A DNA stretch of 12,435 nucleotides from JAABYT01 sp041581935 (GTDB taxonomy: Bacteria > Pseudomonadota > Gammaproteobacteria > HK1): NCBI GenBank assembly GCA_041581935.1, contig JBFICP010000082.1, positions 1-12,435 of the forward strand, given 5' to 3'. Below, one piece after another: positions 6,989 through 12,435 of the stretch; the first letter of the stretch is position 1, and every line of letters starts with the position of its first letter. Both the position numbers and the translations under genes were made by a program. The notes below the pieces were generated by a model. The model was not told where the DNA came from. It was given only the letters and a program-made list of their open reading frames with translations, and did not search any database.

Positions 6989-7007
6989 CCCGGGAACGAT
7001 TCCCGGG
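6989..7007 (-). terminator. GC-rich hairpin after hemN
   Basis: CCCGGGAA-CGA-TTCCCGGG is a perfect 8-base-pair stem with a 3-base loop, starting about 10 bases after the hemN stop. It would fold in RNA of either strand. No U-run follows in the hemN direction, so it may act as a weak or factor-assisted terminator or protect the 3' end. It separates the hemN transcript from cobS. Confidence 0.45.
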
Positions 7008-7016
7008 GCGCGCAGC

Positions 7017-8396
7017 TCAAATGGCCTTCGAGAACCGTTCGGGCCGGGTTTCGCGACGAAGATAGTGGTCGAAAACCATGCAAATGTTGCGTATCAGCAG
7101 GCGACCCGGTGCCAGCACGCGAAGGCCGTCGCCCGTGTCGCTGACGAGTCCATCCGACTGCATCGGTGCGAGTGCGTCGAGCTCGGGTGCAAAGTACGCA
7201 TCGAAATCCGGCGCCACCTCCTGCTTGACCACATAGCCATGGCAGATCAAATCCGAGATGACGCGACGTCGCCTGTGATCGTCTTCGTCCAGCACCACGC
7301 CGCGGTATATCGGCAGCCGACCCTGTCGAAGGCGCTCATAGTACGTGTCGGTATCGCGCACGTTCTGAGCATAGCAGCTGCCCACGTGGCCGATGGCGGT
7401 GATGCCCATCGCCACAAGCTCACACTCCGCATGACTCGAGAACCCCTGAAAATTACGTTGCAGGGTTCCATCGGCCAGCGCCCGCGCAAGGGCATCCTCG
7501 GGGCGCGCAAAATGATCCATGCCGATATACACGTACCCGGCGTTTTGAAGGCGCTCGATGGTCATGGCCAGAATTCGCAACTTTTCCTCGGGTGTCGGCA
7601 GTGCATCTGCATCGATCTGGCGCTGGGTCTTGAATCGCTCTGGTAAATGGGCGTAGTTGAATACTGCGAGGCGATCGGGCAGCGCCTCGATGATTTTGTC
7701 CAGCGTCGCCGAGAAGCTGTCAACGGTTTGAAAAGGCAGGCCGTAGATGAGATCAATGCTGATGGAATGGAATCCGCGCTCCCGCGCGGCTGCGATGACG
7801 GCGAGGGTCTGCTCGCGCGACTGAATGCGATTGACCGCTTTTTGTACCTTCGGGTCGAAATCTTGAACGCCGAGGCTGATCCGATTGAAGCCGAGTCCGC
7901 GAAGGAGCGCGACATCGTTTTCGTTCACCGTGCGCGGGTCGATCTCGATGGAGTACTCGCCGCTATCGTCGTCACGGAGCCAAAAGTAGCGCCGCGTCTC
8001 ATCCATGAGTCGGCGCATCTGCTCACCGGACAGATACGTGGGGGTTCCGCCGCCCCAGTGAAGTTGCTCGACCGGACGGTCATTGGCGAACAACGCGGCC
8101 TGTAAGGCAATTTCCGCCTGAAGCGCATCCAGATAGGGGATCGCGCGGGATCGATTGGCCGTGATGATTTTGTTGCAGGCACAGTAGTAGCAGACCGTGC
8201 TGCAGAACGGAATATGAAAATAGAGTGACAGCGGACGCGGCGGTTGGCTCGTGTTGCTTTCGGCCACCTGGGCACGATAGTCCGATTCGTCGAAGTCCTC
8301 GTGAAATGCGGTCGCCGGCGGATAAGAGGTATAGCGGGGGCCGGGGCGGTCATAGCGCCGCACCAGCTCCCGATCCAGGTTGACTGCGCATGCCAT
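7017..8396 (-). CDS. hemN: Oxygen-independent coproporphyrinogen III dehydrogenase HemN
   Basis: A radical-SAM enzyme of 459 residues that converts coproporphyrinogen III to protoporphyrinogen IX without oxygen in heme synthesis. The signature GPRYTSYPPA (19-28) is followed by the iron-sulfur motif HIPFCSTVCYYCAC with Cys65, Cys69 and Cys72, plus the extra Cys74 typical of true HemN rather than the HemW/HutW groups. GGGTP (115-119) binds SAM, and DLIYGLPFQT follows later. The length is close to the E. coli enzyme. I chose the ATG at 8396 because AGG lies eight bases upstream; an ATG at 8414 (six more residues) lacks one. It lies 47 bases after the tandem stress protein gene with no terminator between, so it probably shares the FNR-type promoter at 9309-9349. 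Confidence 0.94.
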   Translation of the reverse strand: MACAVNLDRELVRRYDRPGPRYTSYPPATAFHEDFDESDYRAQVAESNTSQPPRPLSLYFHIPFCSTVCYYCACNKIITANRSRAIPYLDALQAEIALQAALFANDRPVEQLHWGGGTPTYLSGEQMRRLMDETRRYFWLRDDDSGEYSIEIDPRTVNENDVALLRGLGFNRISLGVQDFDPKVQKAVNRIQSREQTLAVIAAARERGFHSISIDLIYGLPFQTVDSFSATLDKIIEALPDRLAVFNYAHLPERFKTQRQIDADALPTPEEKLRILAMTIERLQNAGYVYIGMDHFARPEDALARALADGTLQRNFQGFSSHAECELVAMGITAIGHVGSCYAQNVRDTDTYYERLRQGRLPIYRGVVLDEDDHRRRRVISDLICHGYVVKQEVAPDFDAYFAPELDALAPMQSDGLVSDTGDGLRVLAPGRLLIRNICMVFDHYLRRETRPERFSKAI

Positions 8397-8443
8397 GGGT
8401 GAAACCTGCGTCATTGCGGGCGAGCGTTGCGTCAAGGAACGAC

Positions 8444-9277
8444 TCAGTGGGACATGAAAACCGGGACGGTCATCTCCTCTAGCAGTTGTTTGGTCACGCC
8501 GCCGAGGACGACCTCGCGCCAGCGGGCATGTCCGTAGGCACCCATGACAATCAAATCCGTGCCGTGATCCGCGGCCCGAGACAACAGCAAGTCGCCGACC
8601 TCCACGTCGTTTGCCACCAGGGTTTGCGCCTCCGCTTTGACGCCGTGACGCGCCAGGTGCAGGCACAGATCGGCGCCCGGAACATCGGCATCGTCCTCTT
8701 CGCCGCGCTGCGGGTTTGCGCACATGACTTCGACCTTTTCCGCACCAATGAGAATAGGCAGGGCGTCGTTGACGGCCCGCGCCGCTTCCCGGCTACCGTT
8801 CCAGGCGACCAAGACATGCCTGCCGGGGGACGTCTGCACACCGATGTACGGCACCACCAGCGCCGGGCGTCCGCAGGTGAGTACGACGTTGTCCGGGAGG
8901 CCGCCGATGACCATCTTCTGATCCTGGGCGCCCTCCTGGCCGAGGATCACGAGATCGGCGTAGCGGGCGTGACGCGCCAGGGTGCCGGCTAGCTCGCCGT
9001 GGGCTAAGCGCCACTCGCTACGCACCTCGGAACGGCTGACCGTCTCGTTGAACGATTTCTCGGCGCGCTCGCAGCGCGCGCGATGCTCGCTCTCGAGCTC
9101 CTCGATCAGATTCGGAGACACCGGCACGTCGATCAAAGTCGGGAGCGCAAGCCCCGGATCCACATAGACGCCGGTCAGATGCGCGCCGAAGCGCTCGGCA
9201 AGCTCCAGGGCCACCGCCAGACGGCCGGGCATCGCCTCGCCATCGTCGATGTGAACGATTAAATCCTGATACTGCAT
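8444..9277 (-). CDS. Tandem universal stress protein (two Usp domains)
   Basis: A 277-residue protein with two Usp domains. Domain 1 covers about residues 1-147: it starts MQYQDLIVHIDDGEAM and its C-terminal nucleotide motif is degenerate (LGQEGAQDQKMVIGGLPDNV). Domain 2 covers about 152-277: HVLVAWNGSREAARAVNDAL at the front and GAYGHARWREVVLGGVTK at the end, which keeps the G-2x-G-9x-G spacing but has Gly where Ser/Thr is usual. One domain may therefore bind nucleotide and the other be structural. I chose the ATG at 9277 because AGAGG lies eight bases upstream and the Usp fold begins there; the frame is open further upstream through the promoter. Anr-dependent tandem stress proteins are known in Pseudomonas, which fits the box in front. 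Confidence 0.9.
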   Translation of the reverse strand: MQYQDLIVHIDDGEAMPGRLAVALELAERFGAHLTGVYVDPGLALPTLIDVPVSPNLIEELESEHRARCERAEKSFNETVSRSEVRSEWRLAHGELAGTLARHARYADLVILGQEGAQDQKMVIGGLPDNVVLTCGRPALVVPYIGVQTSPGRHVLVAWNGSREAARAVNDALPILIGAEKVEVMCANPQRGEEDDADVPGADLCLHLARHGVKAEAQTLVANDVEVGDLLLSRAADHGTDLIVMGAYGHARWREVVLGGVTKQLLEEMTVPVFMSH

Positions 9278-9308
9278 GGGGAATTCCTCTGCAATCGCGA
9301 TTGGCTCC

Positions 9309-9349
9309 AGTCTGGGGCATCCCGCGGGTGCGGCATTGACCGGGATCAA
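9309..9349 (-). promoter_or_regulatory. FNR/ANR-type promoter for the tandem stress protein-hemN pair
   Basis: On the minus strand TTGATCCCGGTCAA (9349-9336) matches 9 of 10 informative bases of the FNR/ANR consensus. A weaker -10 candidate, CAGACT (9314-9309), puts the box centre at about -40.5. The predicted start is near 9302 and the leader about 25 bases. The stop codon of the upstream kinase gene (TGA, 9348-9346) is part of the box, so the operator is built into the end of that gene. Confidence 0.6.
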
Positions 9350-10980
9350 TACTCGTCGCGTACGCCCGTATCAAGTCTGCGCACGAGCGGTGCGCCGCGA
9401 TCTCTGGCGATGCGACGGGCGAGCGCTACCAAATCGGGTTCCGTCCCGCCATCGACATCGATGGTGATTTCGCGTTCCTCCTCGTCGAGCGCCTCTAGAT
9501 CCCGGCGCTGCGCATGGAGGACGTCGACGGTGGCCTCCGAAACATCGCCGCCGCCGGCTCGACGCCCTTCCACGCGCGCTTCCAGAATACGCTCGGGCGC
9601 GTGCACTGACAGTATCACGAATGGCACGCCGAGCTCCCTTGCCAGTGACAGAAACAACAACCGGTGCTTGCGTTTGAGAAACGTCGCATCGACGATCACG
9701 GGGTACCCGCTCTCTACGATCGCGCGGGCATGCTCGGCGAGCCTCTCGTAGACACGTGTAACGGCGCTCGGCGAGTAGAGCCTGTCGCGCTCCAGGTCTC
9801 CCGCCTCGGCGAGGCGCCGGCGTTCGACGTCCGAGCGAACACAAACCGCACCGATGACGCGCAGCAACCGCTCTGAGAGCCACGATTTTCCCGAGCCGGA
9901 AAGACCATGCGTGACCACGATGGGGGTCGAGCTGCCCGACTCCAGCAACGCGTGAGCGAGCCGCACGTGTGCGAGAACCTCGGCGAGCGCTTCTTCATGC
10001 TTGGCGGTCCCATCGGCGCACTGTTGTGCCCGAAGCCCAGCGACCTTGGCGCGCACCACGGCACGGTAGACCTTGTAGTGACGAAACACTTTCAAACCGG
10101 CGTAGTCACCGCTCGACTCCAGGTATCTGCTCAGCAGAAGCCAGCCCAGCTCCGTCAGTCCGCGATAGTCCAAATCCATGGCCAGGAACGCGAGCTCGCT
10201 CTGCACGTCGATCCAGCGCAGATTCTCATTGAATTCCAACGCATCGAAGATCGTCACCTTGTCTTCGAACAACGCCATGTTGGCAAGGTGCATGTCGCCA
10301 TGGCACTCGCGTATTTTTCCAGTGTGCTTCCGAGCGCGGAATAGGCGACCGAGCTCGACCAGCGAATGCGCGCTCCAACTGCGAATCTCCTCGAGCATCA
10401 AAGCCGCATCTTCGGAAAGCGTTTGTGCAGCCAGGCTTTCGAAGTTCTCCATCGATTCGCGTCGCAGGCGCTCCGAATCCGCGAACGGTGACGTTTCAGG
10501 CGCGATGGCAATACGGTCGTGAAACCGGGCGATCTTTTCGGCGAGTGCGCTGACGTGCGTTGCATGGAGCTCGCCCCTGTCGGCAACGCGATCGAGCCGA
10601 TCGGCATCGGGGAACTGAACCATCTTGACGGCGTATTCGATTGCATTTCCATCGCCGTTTACCCTCGGGGATTTCGGCGTACCGGTGATCGGTACCACCC
10701 CCAGATAGAGCTCGTCTGCCATTCGGCGATTGAGGCGCAGCTCCTCCTCACAGTAGTGCTTGCGGAAATCCAATGTGCTGAAGTCGAGAAAAGGCAGCGT
10801 AACAGGCTTTTTGATCTTGTATGCGTACGGGCCCGTAAGCAGCACCCATGAGATGTGGGTCTCGAGCACAACAATCGTGTTTGTCGGATGGTCGAAGCAG
10901 GCGCCGTCTCGCAGCGCCGCGACTAGCGGCGGCAGGGAATCGTGCAGGTCTTCGCCGACGTCATGCCGCGAGGTCATCAT
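9346..10980 (-). CDS. Fusion of APH-like kinase domain and P-loop kinase (Rv2004c-like)
   Basis: A 544-residue two-domain protein. Residues about 30-340 form an aminoglycoside-phosphotransferase/choline-kinase-like domain with catalytic HGDMHLAN (227-234; Asp229) and metal-site FDALEFN (245-251; Asp246, Glu249). Residues about 352-530 form a zeta-toxin/gluconate-kinase-like P-loop domain with Walker A GLSGSGKS (359-366) and the DATFLKRKHR segment (431-440). The same architecture occurs in M. tuberculosis Rv2004c, a DosR-regulon gene next to a stress protein gene. Substrate is unknown; drug resistance should not be assumed from the APH domain. The ATG at 10980 is followed at once by another at 10977. 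It follows the PAS-GGDEF gene by 30 bases, with the stress protein gene just downstream. Confidence 0.88.
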   Translation of the reverse strand: MMTSRHDVGEDLHDSLPPLVAALRDGACFDHPTNTIVVLETHISWVLLTGPYAYKIKKPVTLPFLDFSTLDFRKHYCEEELRLNRRMADELYLGVVPITGTPKSPRVNGDGNAIEYAVKMVQFPDADRLDRVADRGELHATHVSALAEKIARFHDRIAIAPETSPFADSERLRRESMENFESLAAQTLSEDAALMLEEIRSWSAHSLVELGRLFRARKHTGKIRECHGDMHLANMALFEDKVTIFDALEFNENLRWIDVQSELAFLAMDLDYRGLTELGWLLLSRYLESSGDYAGLKVFRHYKVYRAVVRAKVAGLRAQQCADGTAKHEEALAEVLAHVRLAHALLESGSSTPIVVTHGLSGSGKSWLSERLLRVIGAVCVRSDVERRRLAEAGDLERDRLYSPSAVTRVYERLAEHARAIVESGYPVIVDATFLKRKHRLLFLSLARELGVPFVILSVHAPERILEARVEGRRAGGGDVSEATVDVLHAQRRDLEALDEEEREITIDVDGGTEPDLVALARRIARDRGAPLVRRLDTGVRDEY

Positions 10981-11010
10981 GATGTCCGGGTTCTGGAGCG
11001 TAACCGGTAC

Positions 11011-11958
11011 TCAAACGTCACGGGGCGTGTGCACATCTGCGTATTGGCGAATTCGATTACCGCCATCGCTCTTGGCTGCATACATGGCAATCCGGGCATT
11101 CGTGACGAGTGCCTCGGCCTGCTCAGCGTCTTCCGGAAAGCGCGCAAGACCGATGCTTGCGGTGACTTTCACCGCGGGCTTCGATTCCTCGTGGGGTTTC
11201 GCGATAATCGTTCTAAGCTCCTCGGCGGTATGAATGGTTTGATCGCTGGTGCCTGAACGGTAAAGTACCACGCTGAACTCGTTCCCCGCGAGCCGGCCCA
11301 CGCAATCGCATTCTCCGATTCTCGATTGCATACGTCGGGAGGCGGCCTGCAGGATTCGATCACCGAACAAGAACCCGTATTGCTCGTTGATAGAACCAAT
11401 TCCATCCAGATCGACGACCAACAAAGTCACACCATGTTTGTGCTGGCGCGCATAAGCCAGCGACTGGGCCAATCGGTCGTGAAACAGCAGCTGGTTGGGA
11501 AGCTCGGTGAGCGGATCGATGTAGGCGAGCCGCTCGAGCTGATGCTCCCGTGATCGAATCGAGCTGATATCGGAGAAGATCCCGGCATATGCCACGGTAT
11601 GCTGCTCTTCATCGCGAATCGCGTTGATACTGAGCCACTCTTGATAGATCTCGCCATTCCTGCGCCGGTTCCAAATGGCGCCGGACCAGCTGTCATGGGT
11701 TCGAAGGCTCAGCCACATGGCTTCGTAGAAGCTTTTGCTCTGCCGGCCGGACTGAAGAATTCGCATGTTGTTGCCGATGACATGATCGCGTGTGTAACCC
11801 GTGATTTCGGAGAAGGCCGGGTTGACGAAAAGAATGGACCCATCGGGTGATGTAATGACGACGCCGTTGCGTGTTTCGGTGATCGCGCTCGCGAACAGGT
11901 TCAGACGCGTATCCCGGTCCGGCAGGCCGGGCTCGATGACATGGGATGAGGGTATCAT
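11011..11958 (-). CDS. PAS-GGDEF domain protein with degenerate active-site motif
   Basis: A 315-residue cytoplasmic signalling protein without membrane segments. A PAS sensor domain (about 18-137; NGVVITSPDGSILFVNPAFS, ITGYTRDHVIG) joins a GGDEF domain (about 138-305; IDPLTELPNQLLFHDRL, DLDGIGSINEQYGFLFGD, ASIGLARFPEDAEQ, AMYAAKSDGGN). The signature loop reads RLAGNEF (222-228): the first Gly is Ala, and the acidic metal residue is Asn. Asp183 of the other metal motif remains. Diguanylate cyclase activity is doubtful; it may bind GTP or c-di-GMP as a receptor. I chose the ATG at 11958, which has GGAG nine bases upstream. An in-frame ATG at 12057 would add 33 low-complexity residues. It is followed by the kinase gene after 30 bases. 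Confidence 0.88.
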   Translation of the reverse strand: MIPSSHVIEPGLPDRDTRLNLFASAITETRNGVVITSPDGSILFVNPAFSEITGYTRDHVIGNNMRILQSGRQSKSFYEAMWLSLRTHDSWSGAIWNRRRNGEIYQEWLSINAIRDEEQHTVAYAGIFSDISSIRSREHQLERLAYIDPLTELPNQLLFHDRLAQSLAYARQHKHGVTLLVVDLDGIGSINEQYGFLFGDRILQAASRRMQSRIGECDCVGRLAGNEFSVVLYRSGTSDQTIHTAEELRTIIAKPHEESKPAVKVTASIGLARFPEDAEQAEALVTNARIAMYAAKSDGGNRIRQYADVHTPRDV

Positions 11959-12009
11959 GCTGAGTGTCTCCGGAAATCGATGCGTCGGGGCCGCGACCTT
12001 ACCCAATCC

Positions 12010-12052
12010 CGGGAGTTCAAGGATGGTCGGGTTGCAGGCTCCCGCACCTGCA
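12010..12052 (-). ncRNA. Possible pseudoknot in the leader of the PAS-GGDEF gene
   Basis: In minus-strand RNA, TGCAGG (12052-12047) and CCTGCA (12038-12033) form a perfect 6-base-pair stem. Its 8-base loop contains CGGGAG (12044-12039), which is complementary to CTCCCG (12015-12010) downstream. Both helices together would be an H-type pseudoknot, about 52-94 bases before the chosen start codon. It is downstream of the start predicted from the FNR-type promoter. No known riboswitch class is recognised, and chance complementarity in GC-rich DNA is possible. Confidence 0.25.
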
Positions 12053-12093
12053 GTCAAGGCTGTCGCTCTGCCGGGATCCTGTTGTGCTTGTCT

Positions 12094-12134
12094 ATTGTTG
12101 CCGGTGGCACCGTGGTGTCGTTGATTTGGGTCAA
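12094..12134 (-). promoter_or_regulatory. FNR/ANR-type promoter for the PAS-GGDEF and kinase genes
   Basis: On the minus strand TTGACCCAAATCAA (12134-12121) matches 9 of 10 informative bases of the FNR/ANR consensus. AACAAT (12099-12094), 4 of 6 for a -10 element, lies at the same distance from the box as the -10 of the tandem stress protein promoter. The predicted start is near 12087, giving a leader of about 130 bases. The box begins one base after the stop codon of the SirB2-type gene. The 177-base gap 11959-12135 otherwise holds only the possible leader pseudoknot. Confidence 0.6.
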
Positions 12135-12135
12135 T

Positions 12136-12435
12136 TCAACCCCTCCATGTGTCGTGCCGTAGGGCTACGGCGAAGACAAAGCCGAGAACCGCCAGGGACA
12201 ACACGAAGGCGACAACGCGTTGCTGGTAGGTGCGCCCGCGCTTGAGTGCGATGCTCCCGATGACGATGTAGACGACGATTGCCACGAGCTTCACCGCGAG
12301 CCACGGATGTGTGTGTGGCGAAATCGACAAGCCGACAGCCATTGTGACGCCGGTGAGGAACAGAAGTGTATCGACGACATGGGGAAGCCACCGCGACCAG
12401 GGCGATTGCGCGAGCGCTGAGCCGGTCAGCATCCA
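12136..12435 (-). CDS. SirB2-family integral membrane protein, 5' end cut by window edge
   Basis: The C-terminal 99 residues of a small membrane protein. The visible part opens WMLTGSALAQSPWSRWLPHV, an internal SirB2 pattern (a W-M-L before R-W-L-P-H-V-V-D-T-L-L), then PWLAVKLVAIVVYIVIGSIA. Three hydrophobic helices are visible: about VVDTLLFLTGVTMAVGL, VKLVAIVVYIVIGSIAL and VVAFVLSLAVLGFVFAVAL. The KxxAIVVYIxxGSxALKRGR segment is characteristic of the family. A Met codon at 12432-12430 is not taken as the start because family members have a further N-terminal helix, which lies beyond the right edge. Function is unknown; early links to Salmonella invasion gene expression do not define one. 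It is the upstream neighbour of the PAS-GGDEF gene. Confidence 0.8.
   Translation of the reverse strand, partial: WMLTGSALAQSPWSRWLPHVVDTLLFLTGVTMAVGLSISPHTHPWLAVKLVAIVVYIVIGSIALKRGRTYQQRVVAFVLSLAVLGFVFAVALRHDTWRG

Noticed and set aside
6021..7646. A 541-codon open frame on the plus strand across cobS, the gap and hemN
   Set aside because: It is antisense to two genes with complete family motifs. Its translation has no recognisable domain. Long antisense frames are common in GC-rich coding DNA.
8397..8443. Separate FNR-type box in front of hemN (TTGACGCAACGCTC)
   Set aside because: Only the first half-site resembles the consensus. The second half does not match, so hemN is assigned to the upstream promoter.
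9278..9349. Longer N-terminus of the tandem stress protein from 9349
   Set aside because: The Usp fold starts at MQYQDLIVHIDDG, preceded by AGAGG. The upstream codons cover the promoter and FNR-type box.
9346..10980. Aminoglycoside resistance gene
   Set aside because: The APH-like domain belongs to a kinase fusion family found with stress proteins. Nothing in the context indicates a resistance element or mobile DNA.

Overview
The window is GC-rich, densely coded bacterial chromosome. The gene content suggests a facultatively anaerobic proteobacterium, probably beta or gamma: a class II NrdJ, an oxygen-independent HemN, CobS/CobT of the cobaltochelatase, several universal stress proteins, a SirB2-type membrane protein, and three sites matching the FNR/ANR operator. 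No rRNA, tRNA, CRISPR array, insertion sequence or phage gene is visible. No gene-free stretch exceeds about 180 bases.

Layout. (1) 1-423 (-) is the N-terminal part of a cation:proton antiporter. It is divergent from a small cupin gene (513-968, +), and the gap holds a 27-base inverted repeat. (2) A two-gene minus-strand operon encodes a YbaK-type aminoacyl-tRNA deacylase and a single-domain universal stress protein (1891 to 998). It is divergent from nrdJ (2025-3854, +), and the 133-base gap carries an FNR-like box. (3) cobS-cobT run on the minus strand (6872 to 3878) and converge on nrdJ. A long imperfect hairpin fills most of the cobS-cobT gap. (4) A minus-strand block reads, in transcription order, SirB2 family protein (partial), PAS-GGDEF protein, APH-like/P-loop kinase fusion, tandem universal stress protein, hemN (12435 to 7017). 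FNR-like boxes lie directly at the ends of the first and third of these genes.

How the genes fit together. NrdJ makes deoxyribonucleotides without oxygen and needs adenosylcobalamin. CobS and CobT belong to the chelatase that inserts cobalt into the corrin ring. HemN makes protoporphyrinogen IX without oxygen. The universal stress proteins and the APH/P-loop kinase resemble genes induced by oxygen limitation elsewhere (Anr-dependent stress proteins in Pseudomonas, the DosR-regulon genes Rv2004c/Rv2005c in Mycobacterium tuberculosis).

The main observation is that three 14-base boxes, each matching 9 of 10 informative bases of TTGAT-N4-ATCAA, lie about 41 bases upstream of -10-like hexamers. 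They sit in front of the YbaK-stress protein operon, the tandem stress protein-hemN pair, and the PAS-GGDEF/kinase genes. I read the window as a low-oxygen response neighbourhood with a cobalamin/tetrapyrrole theme. Protein families are read from motifs. The regulatory claims are inferred from sequence pattern and spacing.
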